A stretch of DNA of 64,000 nt from Chenopodium formosanum (taxonomy: Eukaryota; Streptophyta; Magnoliopsida; Caryophyllales; Amaranthaceae): NCBI GenBank assembly GCA_024500155.1, contig CM044876.1, forward strand, positions 14,942,001 to 15,006,000, written 5' to 3'. Each line of letters starts with the position of its first letter. The first letter of the stretch is position 1. Positions 24,255 to 35,901 of this stretch are shown here, piece after piece. Below the pieces are notes generated by a model, which searched no databases, had not been told where the DNA came from, and was given only the letters and a program-made list of their open reading frames with translations. Made by a program: the position numbers and the translations under genes.

Positions 24255-25400
24255 GATTACTCCTGATTAAACTAATTTTAATCCTGATTTACACAATTTC
24301 ATGCCTGATTTAATTTTTGATAACTCAATTTTATTACTGACTATTACATTTTAATTTCTGATAACCGAGTTTTAATTCCTGAGTTAATTCTTGACTTCTA
24401 GAATCTTATTCTTAAGTAAACTAATTGTATCACTGACTAACACATTTTCATTCCTGAATATAAAAATCTTATTCCTGACTAACTCAAGTTTATTCCTGAC
24501 TGACTCAACTCTATTCCTGACTGACTCAACTCTATTCCTGATTAAAAAAATCTTAATCCTGATTAACTCAAGTTTATTCCTGACTAATTCAAGTTTATTC
24601 TTGTCTAAACAATACTATATTTTGCCATTTTGAGGTTTGATTACTTCTGAAAAAAATTATTTTATTTTCTGATTAGATAAATGTTATGCCTGACTAACCT
24701 TACTTTATTACTGACTTTAAAAATCTTATTGCTGAGTAACTGAAGTTTATCCCTGACTTTAAAAATCTAATTTTATTCCTGACTAAACTAATTTTAATCC
24801 TGATTTACACAATTTCATGCCTGATTTAATTTGTGATAACTTAATTTTATTACTGACTATTACATTTTAATTTCTGATAATCGAATTTTAATTCCTGAGT
24901 TAATTCTTGACTTCTAGAATATTATTCTTAAGTAAACTAATTGTATTACTGGCTAACACAATATCATTCCTGACTTTAAAAATCTTATTCCTGACTAACC
25001 CAAGTTTATTCCTGACAGACTCAACTCTATTCCTGATTTAAAAAATCTATTTCCTAATTAACTCAAAATTATTCCTGATAGACTCAACTCTATTCCTGAT
25101 TTAAAAAAACTAAATTTTGATTAACTCAAGTTTATTCCTGAGTAACTCAACTTTATTCCTGTCTAAATGAAGTTTATTCCTGACTAAATCAAGTTTATTC
25201 CTGACCAACAAAATTTTATTCTTAACCAAAAGAATTTTATTGCTAAAATAAATAAAGTAATTTCTGAGAAGAGTAATTTAATTTATGACAAACATTTTAT
25301 TCATTTTAAGTTTGATATTTAAAATTTTTAAAATTAAAATTTGATATTAATTTCTGACACAAGTATTTTAATATATGACTAATATATAGATGTATGATTA
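24255..25400 (+). repeat. 21-bp repeat block 7 between convergent genes
   Basis: This is the clearest 21-bp phasing. At about 24476-24600 consecutive units are exactly 21 bp (TTCCTGACTGACTCAACTCT recurs, then TTCCTGATTAAA-type units). Because 21 is a multiple of three, a plus frame shows a seven-residue period (LFLTDST). A segment at 24258-24410 recurs at 24775-24925. The block lies between the ends of the transposase and protease-like genes, so the repeat is not confined to introns. Confidence 0.9.
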
Positions 25401-26454
25401 ATAGAAAACGGATTTAATAGAAAATATATACATATATAAAACAAATTTATAAGTATCTATACAAAAGAAAAATAATGCCTAACTACAAAAAAAAAAAAAA
25501 AATATATGTACATGTATGATTAATTGTTTTAAAAAAAAAATCTAATCTTCCTCTTCCTCTTCCTCTTCATTTTTCTGAAGCTGTTGATCAATTTCCAATT
25601 GCTGCTTCTCTTTTTCCTCTTTTTCTTGTTGTTTTTGCATCAACTTCCACTGCCTCTCTTTTTCCCTTTCAATGGCTTCCTTTTCTTTCTGATATTTGGC
25701 CTCTTGCTTCTTTCTTGCAGGTTGAGCTTTCCAAATTTTAAGCTTGTTAATTGAAAACTCAATGCAATCATTCCACAATTTCTTCCGCAAAATATTCTCT
25801 TCTCTAGTAGCCATCTGATAAGCAAGTTGGCATCTATATATCTTCCGATTTTGCTTCTATATATTTATATAAAAAACAATATAAGAACACTAAAAAACAA
25901 TAGTTATAAATCCAAAAACAAAGGAGAAAAAATACTTACATATTTCAAGTCGACAAGACCTCCAGATATACCATTGTACTTTTTCATACACATTAATGTA
26001 AAAAGGCCACAATCCTCATTTTCATGGCTTGTTTGCCATGTAAACTTAGGTTCATGCCATTCCAATTCTTCCAAGTTTGTGTCACCATGTCGATGTTCAT
26101 GCTTTTTCAGAAAGATACCAACAGCTCTAATCTGTAATTATAAATATATAAATTATAAAATTTAAAAGCATCTGAAAGTATAATTTTCACAAATTTAATT
26201 TTAAATTAGATTACCAGCACTCTGTCTATTGCATTTAATCTATCTCGATCAATATCAGTCCTGTTATTTATCCAATCTATTCTTGGACCAATACCATCAA
26301 TGAAATTGAAAACCAGCAGAGTATGATGATTATCGAACGCAATGGGAAAGAATAGCTGCAAAATAAATAAAACATAATTTTCACAATAAGTAATACATTT
26401 ATTAACTGAATAAAAGAACCAAATAACAGATTAAAAGATCATATTATCTGAGTA

Positions 26455-26720
26455 AAACATTTATATTCCTGACTTACAGAATTTTATAACTGACTAACAC
26501 AATTTTTTTCCTGACTAAAACAATTTTATTCCTGGCTAAAACAATATTATTCCTGACTAAAACAATTTAATTCCTAACTATATAATATTTTTTCCTTACT
26601 AACACAGTTTAATTACTAACATAAATAAATTATTTCCTGATTATAGTAATATAATTCCTGACTTAAAATAATATAAAATCTGACTAATAAAAGCTTGAAT
26701 CATACTAGGTTTAGCTTATT
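26455..26720 (+). repeat. 21-bp repeat block 8 (intron 7 of the protease-like gene)
   Basis: TTCCTGACTAAAACAATTTA-like units are in plus orientation although the surrounding gene is transcribed from the minus strand. Confidence 0.8.
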
Positions 26721-27309
26721 CCTGCTCAAAATAGTGCATAAAAAACAAGTAATCACACATGTATAATTCATGTTCAGTCAATCTTTTTAGATACAATGGC
26801 TTGTTTTCTTGCAAATTCCTACACACAATCTTGTCTTTCATCTGAATTGGAATCTTGTGAATAGGTGGTAGAACCCAATCTAAACCACCAACTGCTGCTA
26901 CCAATCTCTCCTCCTACCTTTGCTTTAATTCATGAATTCTCTTCTCCCTGTTTCCAGAATATTTATCAGCTGGTATCATAGTACCAGGAACATCTGCAGG
27001 ACTAGGAATTCTATCAACATCAATTAAGTCAATGTGTGTATCATCAATACTAGGAGGAGCAGGAGTTTTATCTATCTGAATAATGTCACCAGTAGCAGCA
27101 GTAGGAGAGTCCAAAGGAATAGAAACAATAGGAATAGGAATAGATTTAACAACAACAGTTTTATTCCTCAGCAATTATAAAACAGCACATGCATCCCTAG
27201 GCTGAGGTTGTTCTTCCTACAAGAAAAAAATATATATATATCAAACAAAAGTCTTCTAAACCATGACAATAATAATCTATACTACATAATATAAATCATA
27301 ATAAAAGTA

Positions 27310-27715
27310 ATTTAATTTCCTGACTATGACAAGTTTATTCCTGACTAACAAAAACTATTTCCTGACAATGACAAATTAATTCCTGACCAAGGTTAGTTTA
27401 TTCCTGAATAATACAATCTAATTCCTGACTACCACAAGTTTATTCCTGACTAACACAATTTAATTCCTGACTACCACAACTTTATTACTGACTAACACAA
27501 TCTAATTAATAACAGTGTCTAGTTTATTCCCGATGAACTCAATTTAATTCCTGATTAACTCAACATAATTCCTGAATACAACAAGTTTATTCCTGACTAA
27601 CTCAATCAAATTCCTAACATAAACAATGTAATTCCTGATATAAGTAATTTAATTCCTGAAAAAGACAATTTTATTCCTGACTTACTCAATCTTATTCTAA
27701 TTCAATCAGTATTCC
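27310..27715 (+). repeat. 21-bp repeat block 9 (intron 6 of the protease-like gene)
   Basis: This is the most regular stretch. At about 27420-27510 successive units TTCCTGACTACCACAAGTTT, TTCCTGACTAACACAATTTA and TTCCTGACTACCACAACTTT start exactly 21 bp apart. Confidence 0.9.
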
Positions 27716-28884
27716 TTAGAAAAATATATAATTTTTGACATAAACCATTACCTGATGACCTTGATAAATAGCTAAAGCAAGTTCCTCTATAGCTTTAGAC
27801 TGAATAACATCATCAGATTTAGAAAAAACCTGAAAGCATATGAATAATACAAATAAAAATAAATACAATAATATAGAATAATAAACACATTTATTTATAT
27901 AAAATATGTTAGTTAAATACAATAACTATTAAAATAAATTATTGAGTTAAAATACAAATATTACACCTTAGATGTGCTGTCATCTTCTTTGTTTTTATCA
28001 TTTTCTTTTTCAGAAGTTTCTTGAACTTCTTCTTTTTCAGTAACTTGTGCATTTTCTTCTTGGGATACTGGTGTATCTTGAGAAGTAGGAGGAGTAGGAG
28101 TAATTAAATTAAATCTAGGCAAAGAAGTATCTCCCTTGATAAAACTCCTCCCTTCTTGCACAAGCCTAGCCTGATTCTCATTCATAGCAGATGAATACAA
28201 TTCATTGAGTCCTTTGGCTTTCTTTGGTGTTCTTGGAGGTGATGTGGAACTAAGTAGACCTTCATTACTAACTGAATGCACCTCTTTTTCTGATGGTGTT
28301 GTGCCTTCAGCTAATTCGGGTTCTGCGGTTGTGACTTCAACATCACTTCCTTGAACATTATTCAAACCAAGATCTTCTGCTTCTTTTTCTGGTTCCATAA
28401 TTCCTTGGTTTGCATCCTCTAAATTCTGCTCTGCATCTTCAATTAGATCTTCTTGCAAACCAAGATCAGAAATAACATCATTCACCTATACAAAATAAAG
28501 AATAATATCAGATATATATCTAATATGATTTTAATAAGTATAAAAAAATGATAATAAATATAATCAAACTTACAATTGCATCAGACTTAAGTTTTGTTTT
28601 ATCAAACTGATCCAAATCAGTAGCTAAAGTTTTAGTCTGCATTGCAGCTTCAACTATTGCATCAATTTTTGCTAAAAATTCAGGATTTGAATAGAAATCA
28701 TCCTCTCCTTGAGATTGAGATTATTGTGAATATGATTTTGCTTCATCCTTCAAATCAATAGCAAAGTCTATTTGATTCTCTGATACAATCTTCAAATCTC
28801 GACCGGATTTCATCATTTTCTTCTTCACAGGCTAATCAACAAATAAAATAAAAAATAAATAAGTAAAATGTATAAAAGGAACAT

Positions 28885-29600
28885 AATTGTTATTCCTGAC
28901 TAATAGTTTCTTATTAGTAAAATGTAAAAAAATAACATAATTCTTATTGCTGATAATAGTAATCTAATTTTTGAGAGTGTTTATGTTATTCCTGACTATA
29001 GTTTTTTATTTTTGACAAACAACTTAATTTCTGATGAAAGGAATTTAAATCCTAACAAACAGATACTAATCAAAATAAATCAATAAATTTAAGTATAATA
29101 TTAGATAATGCTAATTTCTAATAGAAAGTATATAATTCCTGATAATATGGTAGAAAATCCTGACAATAATAATGTATTGCCAAATTACAACAAAGTAAAT
29201 AAATCAACAATAACCTTAATATATTAATTTCATTTCCTGACCAAATTTACAATATTCCTAAATGATAGTTTCTTATTACTGACTAATAGTTTCTTATTGC
29301 TGACAAATACAACTTAATTTCTGATGAAAAGAATTTAAATCTTAACAAACATATACTATAATCAAAATAAGATATTAGAAAATGCTAATTTCTGATACAA
29401 AGTACATAATTCCTGATAATATAATGTTAAATCCTGACAATAATAATATATTATCAAATCAACAACTTTAATATATTAATTTAATTTCCTGACAAAATTT
29501 ACCATATTCCTGACTAACAGTTTATTATTCCTGATAAAAGTATTCTACTTTCTAACTGAAATTATTAATGTTGAATAGTCTGATAACAATTTATTATTCA
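28885..29600 (+). repeat. 21-bp repeat block 10 (intron 3 of the protease-like gene)
   Basis: Degenerate units. Two tandem segments of about 310 bp (from about 28905 and from about 29270) share the order TTTCTTATT, TTGCTGA, ACAACTTAATTTCTGATGAA, TTAAATC. Confidence 0.75.
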
Positions 29601-30914
29601 TGATAAAAGTATTCTAATTTCTAATTAAAGAAAGCAAATAATAAAAAATCTAAAAATATAATAAAAAGATGGCAGTTTAAACTTACGTCGATATCCATAT
29701 TATCAATTTCAGCATCAGTAGGAAACTCTTTAGGAATCTTGTACATTACATATCTAGCTTTGTCATCTATATCCTTCAATTCAAAGCTAGTTGATTGTAC
29801 AATCTGATCTTCCTTCTTTTTTTCCTTTTTTTGATCCAAATATTCATCTTCATCAATGTCTTCAATCTTAAACTCAATACTGTCAAGCCTTAAAGTTTTA
29901 AGAAGAGCCTGTTCAGATTTTCCAGCATATTGTTTTGGTGAAGCAGTAGGGTACAGTCTCACAGTACCATAATCCATATTTTCAGCAACAGACTTAATCC
30001 TCTGGTTCAAACTTTCACAGGTCCAGTTCGAAATAAACGGCTTGCGATGTAAAGTTGTCCCAAACTCAAACTTTTGTAAAAATGCAATTACAAAAGCAAC
30101 TAGACAGCCATTTACTTGTTTAGATTTTGTCTTCAACTCCTTCCCTTCCTTTTTTTTCAAAACAAAGGCTTGAAAATCTGTTATTGACGCACATAAGAAG
30201 TCCACAACATAACCAGCTCAGTTGAAAGCCTTAATGAAACGCACATCTTCTAAAGACTTGATGATATTAAAATTAGGAGGCTTATCAGCAATTGAAGCCA
30301 AAAATGTAGACACAGCAAACATAACAAACAGCTTTTTAAAATCAGCACCACCATCTCTATATCTCTCAAACATCATCTTATAAGTAATAATATTGACATA
30401 TGTCTTCTTCTTCTTCCTACCCTGAACAGCTTTTTCTTATGTTTTCCTCTTCTTTTGCTTTTTTGCTTCAGATTCATTTCCCTGTTCAGAGTCATCCTCT
30501 AAATCCAAACCCAAGAACCTCCTCCACTCTATCTTCAAATATTCATCAGGATTGATTGATTTCTTCATTTTAGAAATCTCTTTCACAGGTATATCAGTAA
30601 AAGGAATACCCAACACATCAGCAATATCAGAACTATCAATATGAATTGCATGTTCCTTTTTACCAACAATAAGATTTCTAGCATGAGGATTAAAATGAGT
30701 TACTATATAGTTGTATAACTGATGACTGATATTGTCCTGCAAATTCATTTGAAGCAATCCACCAAAACCAATGTCTATAACATCTTTCTTTTGCTCATCA
30801 CTAAAATCTTCCATAATTGTACAAAGATAACCAGGACCAGATTTAGCACCAATTTCAAGGTCTGAAATATCATCTTCAGTAAGAGCACTGAAAAATAAAA
30901 AACATGAATAAGAC

Positions 30915-31990
30915 ACACATATTCCTGAAAAAAATTATGTTATTTTCTAAGCATAATTATCTTTTAAAACATTTAATTCCTGACTATTATAAAATTTAAA
31001 ATATATAATTACTGTATGTAATACTGATATTAAAATTCCTGACTCTAATTATCTATTTCCTGACTAATATTATCTTAAACCTGACTGAGTATTATTATGT
31101 GAATATTATTATCCTAAAACTGACTATCTATATCTATTTTCTGACAATAACTATCTAATTCCTGACTAATATATGTTAATTCCTGAGTGTTATAAACATT
31201 TAATTACTCTATATAAATACTGATATTACAATTCCTGAGCATAATTATCTATTTTCTGACTAATATTATCTTAAACCTGACTGAGTTATAATAGATGTGA
31301 ATATTATTATTTGTAAACTGACTATCCATATCTATTTGCTGACAAGAACTATCTAATTCCTGACTAATATATGCTAATTCCTGACTAATGTTATAAATCT
31401 TAAAACATTTAATTACTCTATTTAAATATTGATATTATTATTCCTGACTATTATTATCTATATTCTGACTAATATTATCTTAAAACTGACTAAGTTATAA
31501 TATATATGAATATTTTTATCCTAAAACTGACAATCCATATCTATTTTCTGACAATAATTATCTAATTCCTGACTAATATATGCTAATTACTGAATAATGT
31601 TATAAATCTTAAAACATTTAATTACTCTATTTAAATATTGATATTATTATTCCTGAATATTATTATCTATTTTCTGACAAATATTATCTAAAACCTGACG
31701 AGTTATAATGTATCTAAATATTATTATTTTTAAACTGACTATCCATATCTATTTTCTGACCAAAACTATCTAATTCCTGACTAACATAATGTAATTCCTG
31801 GGTATAATAAATTTTCAAACATTTAATTACTGCAAATTATATTGGTATAACAACTCCTGACTATTATAATCTATTTCCTGACTAATTTTATCTTAAACCT
31901 GACTGAGTTAATTTTATTTCTGAATAATATATCATAATACCTGATCTATAAAATCTAATTCCTGATATGCTAATTCCTGAGTATGATAAA
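30915..31990 (+). repeat. 21-bp repeat block 11 with ~209-bp higher-order units
   Basis: The landmark TTAATTACTCT recurs at 31200, 31409 and 31618, exactly 209 bp apart each time, which is about ten 21-bp units. Between landmarks the order of variant units is conserved. The block matches block 1 at the opposite end of the element in the same orientation. Confidence 0.88.
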
Positions 31991-32830
31991 TTTGAATACA
32001 GACAACAACAACTTAATTTCTGATGAAAAACATCTAAATACTGAAAAACATATACTATTAGCAAAATAAAATAATACAATTAAAGATAATATAATAAAAT
32101 GCTTATTTCTGATATAAATAATATAATTCTTGACTATATAATAGTCAATCCTCAAAATATTCAAAATTACAACTAATGTAATTACATCAAAAATAACAAA
32201 ATCCTACACAAGAATATTCAAAGTAAAAACAACAATTTACATTTCATCGAACACCTGGCGTGCATATGAATATACAAAACAATTTTTTTCCGAATAAAAA
32301 AGAATTTATTTCGAATATCACACCTCACAGATCGACTTCTTTTAGAACCTTGTTTAGGACCACGCTTCTTAGGATGTTGTGAATCATCCCTACAAAACAA
32401 GAACAAGAATAAAAAAAAAAAAATTACTGACAATTTTTTTTAAAAAAACGAATAAGCAAATAATAACTAAAAAATTTATTAACCTTTCTGGCATTTCAAC
32501 TATCTTCGGAGGCTGTTTTGATGATCGTTTAGTTCGTTTCATATAAACTTTTAAAGGAGAATCATCAGTAGGAGGAAGGCCAGCCATTAATGTAGGTAAG
32601 GAAGACGGAAATTAGGGTTTATGTAAAAAAAAATGAAAATTAAGTACATGCAAGTAAAATATAAGCTAGAAAATGAAGAAGTGATGCGAAAGTTTAGGGA
32701 AAATGTAGTTAAGTTGAGAGTAATGGAGTGTAACTGCAGAAAACGCGGGGAAGAAGAAGGAGGAGAAAGGCGGAACGTTGGAAGACGTTTTTTTCTTTTA
32801 AAAAAAATCAAAAAATGATTGATAATTAAT

Positions 32831-32929
32831 AGTCGGGCCGCGCGCAGGCCGAACTATTAAAACACGGGCCGCGCGCGGGCCTGTAAGTAGAACGGACTCA
32901 CATGAGTCCGTTCTACACAATATTTTTCG
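32831..32929. repeat. right terminal inverted repeat with palindrome
   Basis: Two 14-nt arms, GTAGAACGGACTCA and TGAGTCCGTTCTAC (32887-32916), flank a central CA, giving a 30-bp hairpin. Its core matches the left end apart from the centre (CACATG instead of CACGTG). Inside it are two GGGCCGCGCGC clusters. Confidence 0.85.
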
Positions 32930-32938
32930 AAGTAATAT
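32930..32938. repeat. right target-site duplication of the MULE
   Basis: AAGTAATAT, identical to 13601-13609. Confidence 0.9.
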
Positions 32939-33090
32939 TTAGTGTTGTTTAATAGTAGTGATATTTGTCTACAAAAAAATAAATAATAATAATAAAAAAA
33001 AAAGTAGTGATATTCAACAATACTAAATATCTCTTAACCAAAAAAACACGTAGCTGATAAAGGTAATTAAAAAAATCAAAAAAATAGGTA

Positions 33091-34139
33091 GGAAAAATTG
33101 CCCGGAATAATACACCTTTGGCTCATCCTCCCAAAATAATCCCACCTTTTGATTATTTTTAAATAATCCGACCTTTATACCTCTTCCGCTTTGAGTGGTC
33201 CTAACCGGTCATCTAACTTATTATTACAAGTTATCACACACGTGTTAGCCTATGATTGGTCTAAAAAAAATAATTTTTTTCTAAAAAAACAAAAATTAAA
33301 AAAAAATTAAAAAAATTAAAACCCAGATTCCTGCAGAAAATCCAGATTCCGGCAGCCTTGCAACCGGACCCTTACCCAATTCCGGCACCATGTCCCTTCC
33401 TCTCCAGTCTCCACGATTTAGACCACCAACTCCCTTCCCCTTCTCTATTCTGGCCACCCCCTCCCTTTCCTTCCTCGTTTTCGCCCGACCCGAACCTAGC
33501 ACCCAAACCTGCAACATCGCTGTTGCTTCTCAAAACCACCAGAAAAGCAGCCCTAATGCTGCTACTTCTCCTTCACAAACACGCCACCACAAACCTGCAA
33601 CAACATTACAGCCACTCTCCCCGCAACAAACACCAAACGACCCACCACAACTGCACTAACAATCACCGGCAAACACCGGAAACTAGAGCAGTCGCGCGCG
33701 CTTCGAATCCCCACAAATCATCCCCAAAATTAGACCCAAAATCACAAACCTATCATAGCTAGAGGTCGTTGGTTTTTGTTGGAGGCCGGGCTGGGTAGAG
33801 GAGGTGGTTCGGTTGGTGGGCTGGGTAGGGGTGGTCGGCGGCGGGTCTGCTGGAGAGATCGGGGGTGGCCGTTGGATTTTTTTTTTTAATTTTTCAATAA
33901 TTTGTTATTTTTATTTTTTTGATTATTTAATTTTTTTTTTTTGGATGAGACCACTCACGTAATGACATGTGTGGAAATAATCCCAAGTTACAAATGGCAA
34001 CTTGTTTAGCCGGTTTCAAGTCACTTGGGACTATTGGGAGCGGATTGTATACAAATGTCGGATTATTTAAAGATAATCGAAAGGTGGGATTATTTTGGGC
34101 GGATGAGCCAAAGGTGGGATTATTCTGGGCAATTTTTCC
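33091..34139. mobile_element. non-autonomous TIR element, C-rich to G-rich interior (family 1)
   Basis: Terminal inverted repeats of about 85 bp start GGAAAAATTGCCC and include CCACCTTTGGCTCATC and AATAATCCGAC at both ends. The interior is C-rich from 33355 to 33765 and G-rich from 33775 to 33880. A 10-bp word, AAATAGGTAG, occurs directly before the left end (33082-33091, overlapping by one base) and about 30 bp after the right end, so the exact right boundary is uncertain. Long proline-rich frames here are a composition effect. A second copy is at 57127. It is probably a MULE relative. Confidence 0.75.
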
Positions 34140-34227
34140 AAAAAAATATATATCTCTTCACCAAAAATAAATAGGTAGAACATAAAAAAGCACAAAAAGA
34201 AATTGGGCAGGAGGAGGGAAAAAAGAA

Positions 34228-35901
34228 GGAAAATTTGTCAAGAATAAGTCAACCTTTGTATAAATAGCTCAAAATAAGGGTTTGTGTCCCATTTAATGAA
34301 TTGAACTGAACTGAACTGATTGGAGCTTAATTGAACTGAACTGAGCTGAAATGAATATTTTATGAGAGAAGGAAATTAGGAGCTGAACTAAACTGATTAG
34401 AGCTGAAATTAACTGAACTAATTAGAGTTGAACTGAACTGAAAGTAAATGTGAACATGCCCTTTGCTCGATTAACTCATAATTGTCAACTCTTAAGGGTA
34501 TTTTCTTTAAATAGGTCAAATGACCACCTATTTAACAAGTCAATTTTTCAATCAAAAATAATTTATTATTAAATGCTAATTTTAATTACATTATATAAAC
34601 AAACTAAAAAAGAAAAAAAAATCATACCCACCACCGCCGGTAACGAACCACCTTCCTCTCCCGGTGCCAGCGACCCAACTCCCATCCCTCCCCCCCACCC
34701 CCACCCCCTCGGAAATCCCCTTCCCCTTTCTCACTTCCCCAACCCACGACATCAGTCACCACCCTTCCCCCGAAAACTAAACCCGTAACCACCCCACATA
34801 TTTGAATAGGTAAGTTGGTTTTCGATGAGCAAGGTTCAGGATTGGGATCTTACTTTGGATCGGTGAGCTTGAGAAGATTAGGATCAAATCATTGAAATCA
34901 AATTGTAGAATCGTAAGATCTTACAAAATTGATAAAAGGAGTAATAAAAAGGTTGCTACACAATTAGATAACATTTTTAAGCCATAAAAATGGAAAAATT
35001 TATAGTTTTAGTAGTTGGATAGTAATTTTCTTAGCCTTAGAGAAAAGTTTAATTGCTTTAGGCTCATTTTAATAAGTAAAAAGTAGGATCATACGATCCT
35101 GACCGATCCTACTCGATTCTGAGTGATCCTGCACGATTCTGTCTAATCCTGTACAATCCAATAATAATTTAAGTGAAATACAGGATCGTTCGATCCGACC
35201 TCATCCTGCTCGATCCTGTGCTATCCTGACCGTCCTACAATGATCTTGCTTGCTCTGATTCTTCATCCGATCCGAGTTGTTTGGCTTAAATAGGATCGTA
35301 GGATCGCACGGTCTTACGATTCGGATCGCGATTTTGACAACAATGTCAGTGTGACTTCAATGAACGACTTCATCCCCGTAATTTGTGTGGCGGATTTCTG
35401 GCGAACTAAAGCGATAGAGGAGTGGGTGTCGAGGTGGAGGCCAGGTGTGGCCGTGTAGGGAAGCGAAAAAGGGAAAGGGGAGGGATGGTGTGTTGTGGAT
35501 TGGGGAAAGGGAGGGGGTGGAGTGTGGTCACTGGTGGTCGTGTCTGCGGTCAGAAGACTGGTAGCAAAGGAGCTGATGGGGAAGGGGGCTGTCAGTGGGT
35601 ACGGAGTGACTGGATTTTTTTTTTATTATTTGATATAATTGTTAATTGAAAATTCATAAAAATAATTAATCAAATATAAATGTTCGTTAAAAATATTGTT
35701 AATTTTTTTTTGAAAAAAGGCCAACCATATGATGACACGTGGCACAATTTACCGAAACAACCGGTTACTACAAAATTCAGTAGGTCGTGATTCATTTTGA
35801 GAAGATATCATTTAAAGGTCGACTTTATTTTAGTTAATAAAAAATGTTGACATATTTTGAGCTAACCAGACAAAGGTTGACTTATAGTTGACAAATTTTC
35901 C
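34228..35901. mobile_element. non-autonomous TIR element, C-rich to G-rich interior (family 2)
   Basis: Inverted ends GGAAAATTTGTCAA followed by AATAAGTCAACCTTTG (left) and the matching complement (right) have 9-bp flanks AAAAAAGAA and AAAAATGAA, which differ at one base. This is consistent with a Mutator-type duplication. Inside are a CTGAACTGAA-rich stretch (34290-34445), a C-rich patch (34625-34795), a GATCCTG-rich stretch (35090-35335) and a G-rich patch (35400-35610). No gene is supported. Confidence 0.75.

Larger units (their letters stand above)
25542..32587 (-). pseudogene. plant-mobile-domain-like plus Ulp1 (C48) peptidase gene, decayed
   Basis: Ten exons keep phase throughout: 32587-32484, 32389-32324, 30887-29687, 28831-28574, 28485-27967, 27829-27752, 27216-26722, 26355-26215, 26131-25940 and 25841-25542 (3354 nt, 1117 residues if open). 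The N-terminus is basic (KRTKRSSKQPPK, KKRGPKQGSKRSR). Exon 3 resembles plant mobile-domain proteins (DIGFGGLLQMNL, VTHFNPHARNLIV, DSSDIADVLGIPF). An acidic linker follows. Exons 8-9 hold a Ulp1 core: His in LFFPIAFDNHHTLLVFNF, an Asp in RIDWINN and Cys in NEDCGLFTLM (about residue 995). A Lys/Glu/Gln coiled tail ends it. Ulp1-type enzymes cleave SUMO-like conjugates. Five in-frame stops (30439-30437, 30220-30218, 28723-28721, 27177-27175, 26913-26911) and a GT-to-GA donor after exon 7 disable it. Its introns carry the 21-bp repeat. Confidence 0.82.
13610..32929 (+). mobile_element. complete 19.3-kb Mutator-like element (MULE)
   Basis: A perfect 9-bp direct repeat, AAGTAATAT, flanks the element at 13601-13609 and 32930-32938; 9 bp is the usual Mutator duplication. 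The ends are imperfect inverted repeats of about 40 bp (left CAAAACGTTTTGCGTGAGAC; right, complemented, CGAAAAATATTGTGTAGAAC) continuing into a shared palindrome, with GC-rich CGCGCG clusters just inside. Gene content: a FAR1-type transposase (plus), four small antisense genes in its introns, and a convergent plant-mobile-domain/Ulp1-type gene (minus). Non-coding DNA is mostly a 21-bp degenerate repeat. Ulp1-carrying MULEs are known (the Kaonashi group). I do not recall one with this set of antisense intronic genes and this repeat. All the larger genes are broken, so this copy is probably non-autonomous now. Confidence 0.93.

Noticed and set aside
24391..24633. 80-residue open frame with a seven-residue LFLTDST period
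   Set aside because: It is only the 21-bp repeat read in one frame; no start context, and neighbouring blocks have stops in the same frame.
25542..32587. stop-codon readthrough or recoding in the mobile-domain/Ulp1 gene
   Set aside because: All three stop codons are involved, at unrelated contexts, and a splice donor is also lost; decay is simpler.
33358..33762. proline-rich open frames of 89 and 134 residues
   Set aside because: They lie in the C-rich half of a TIR element; low-complexity composition keeps stops rare. No domain seen.
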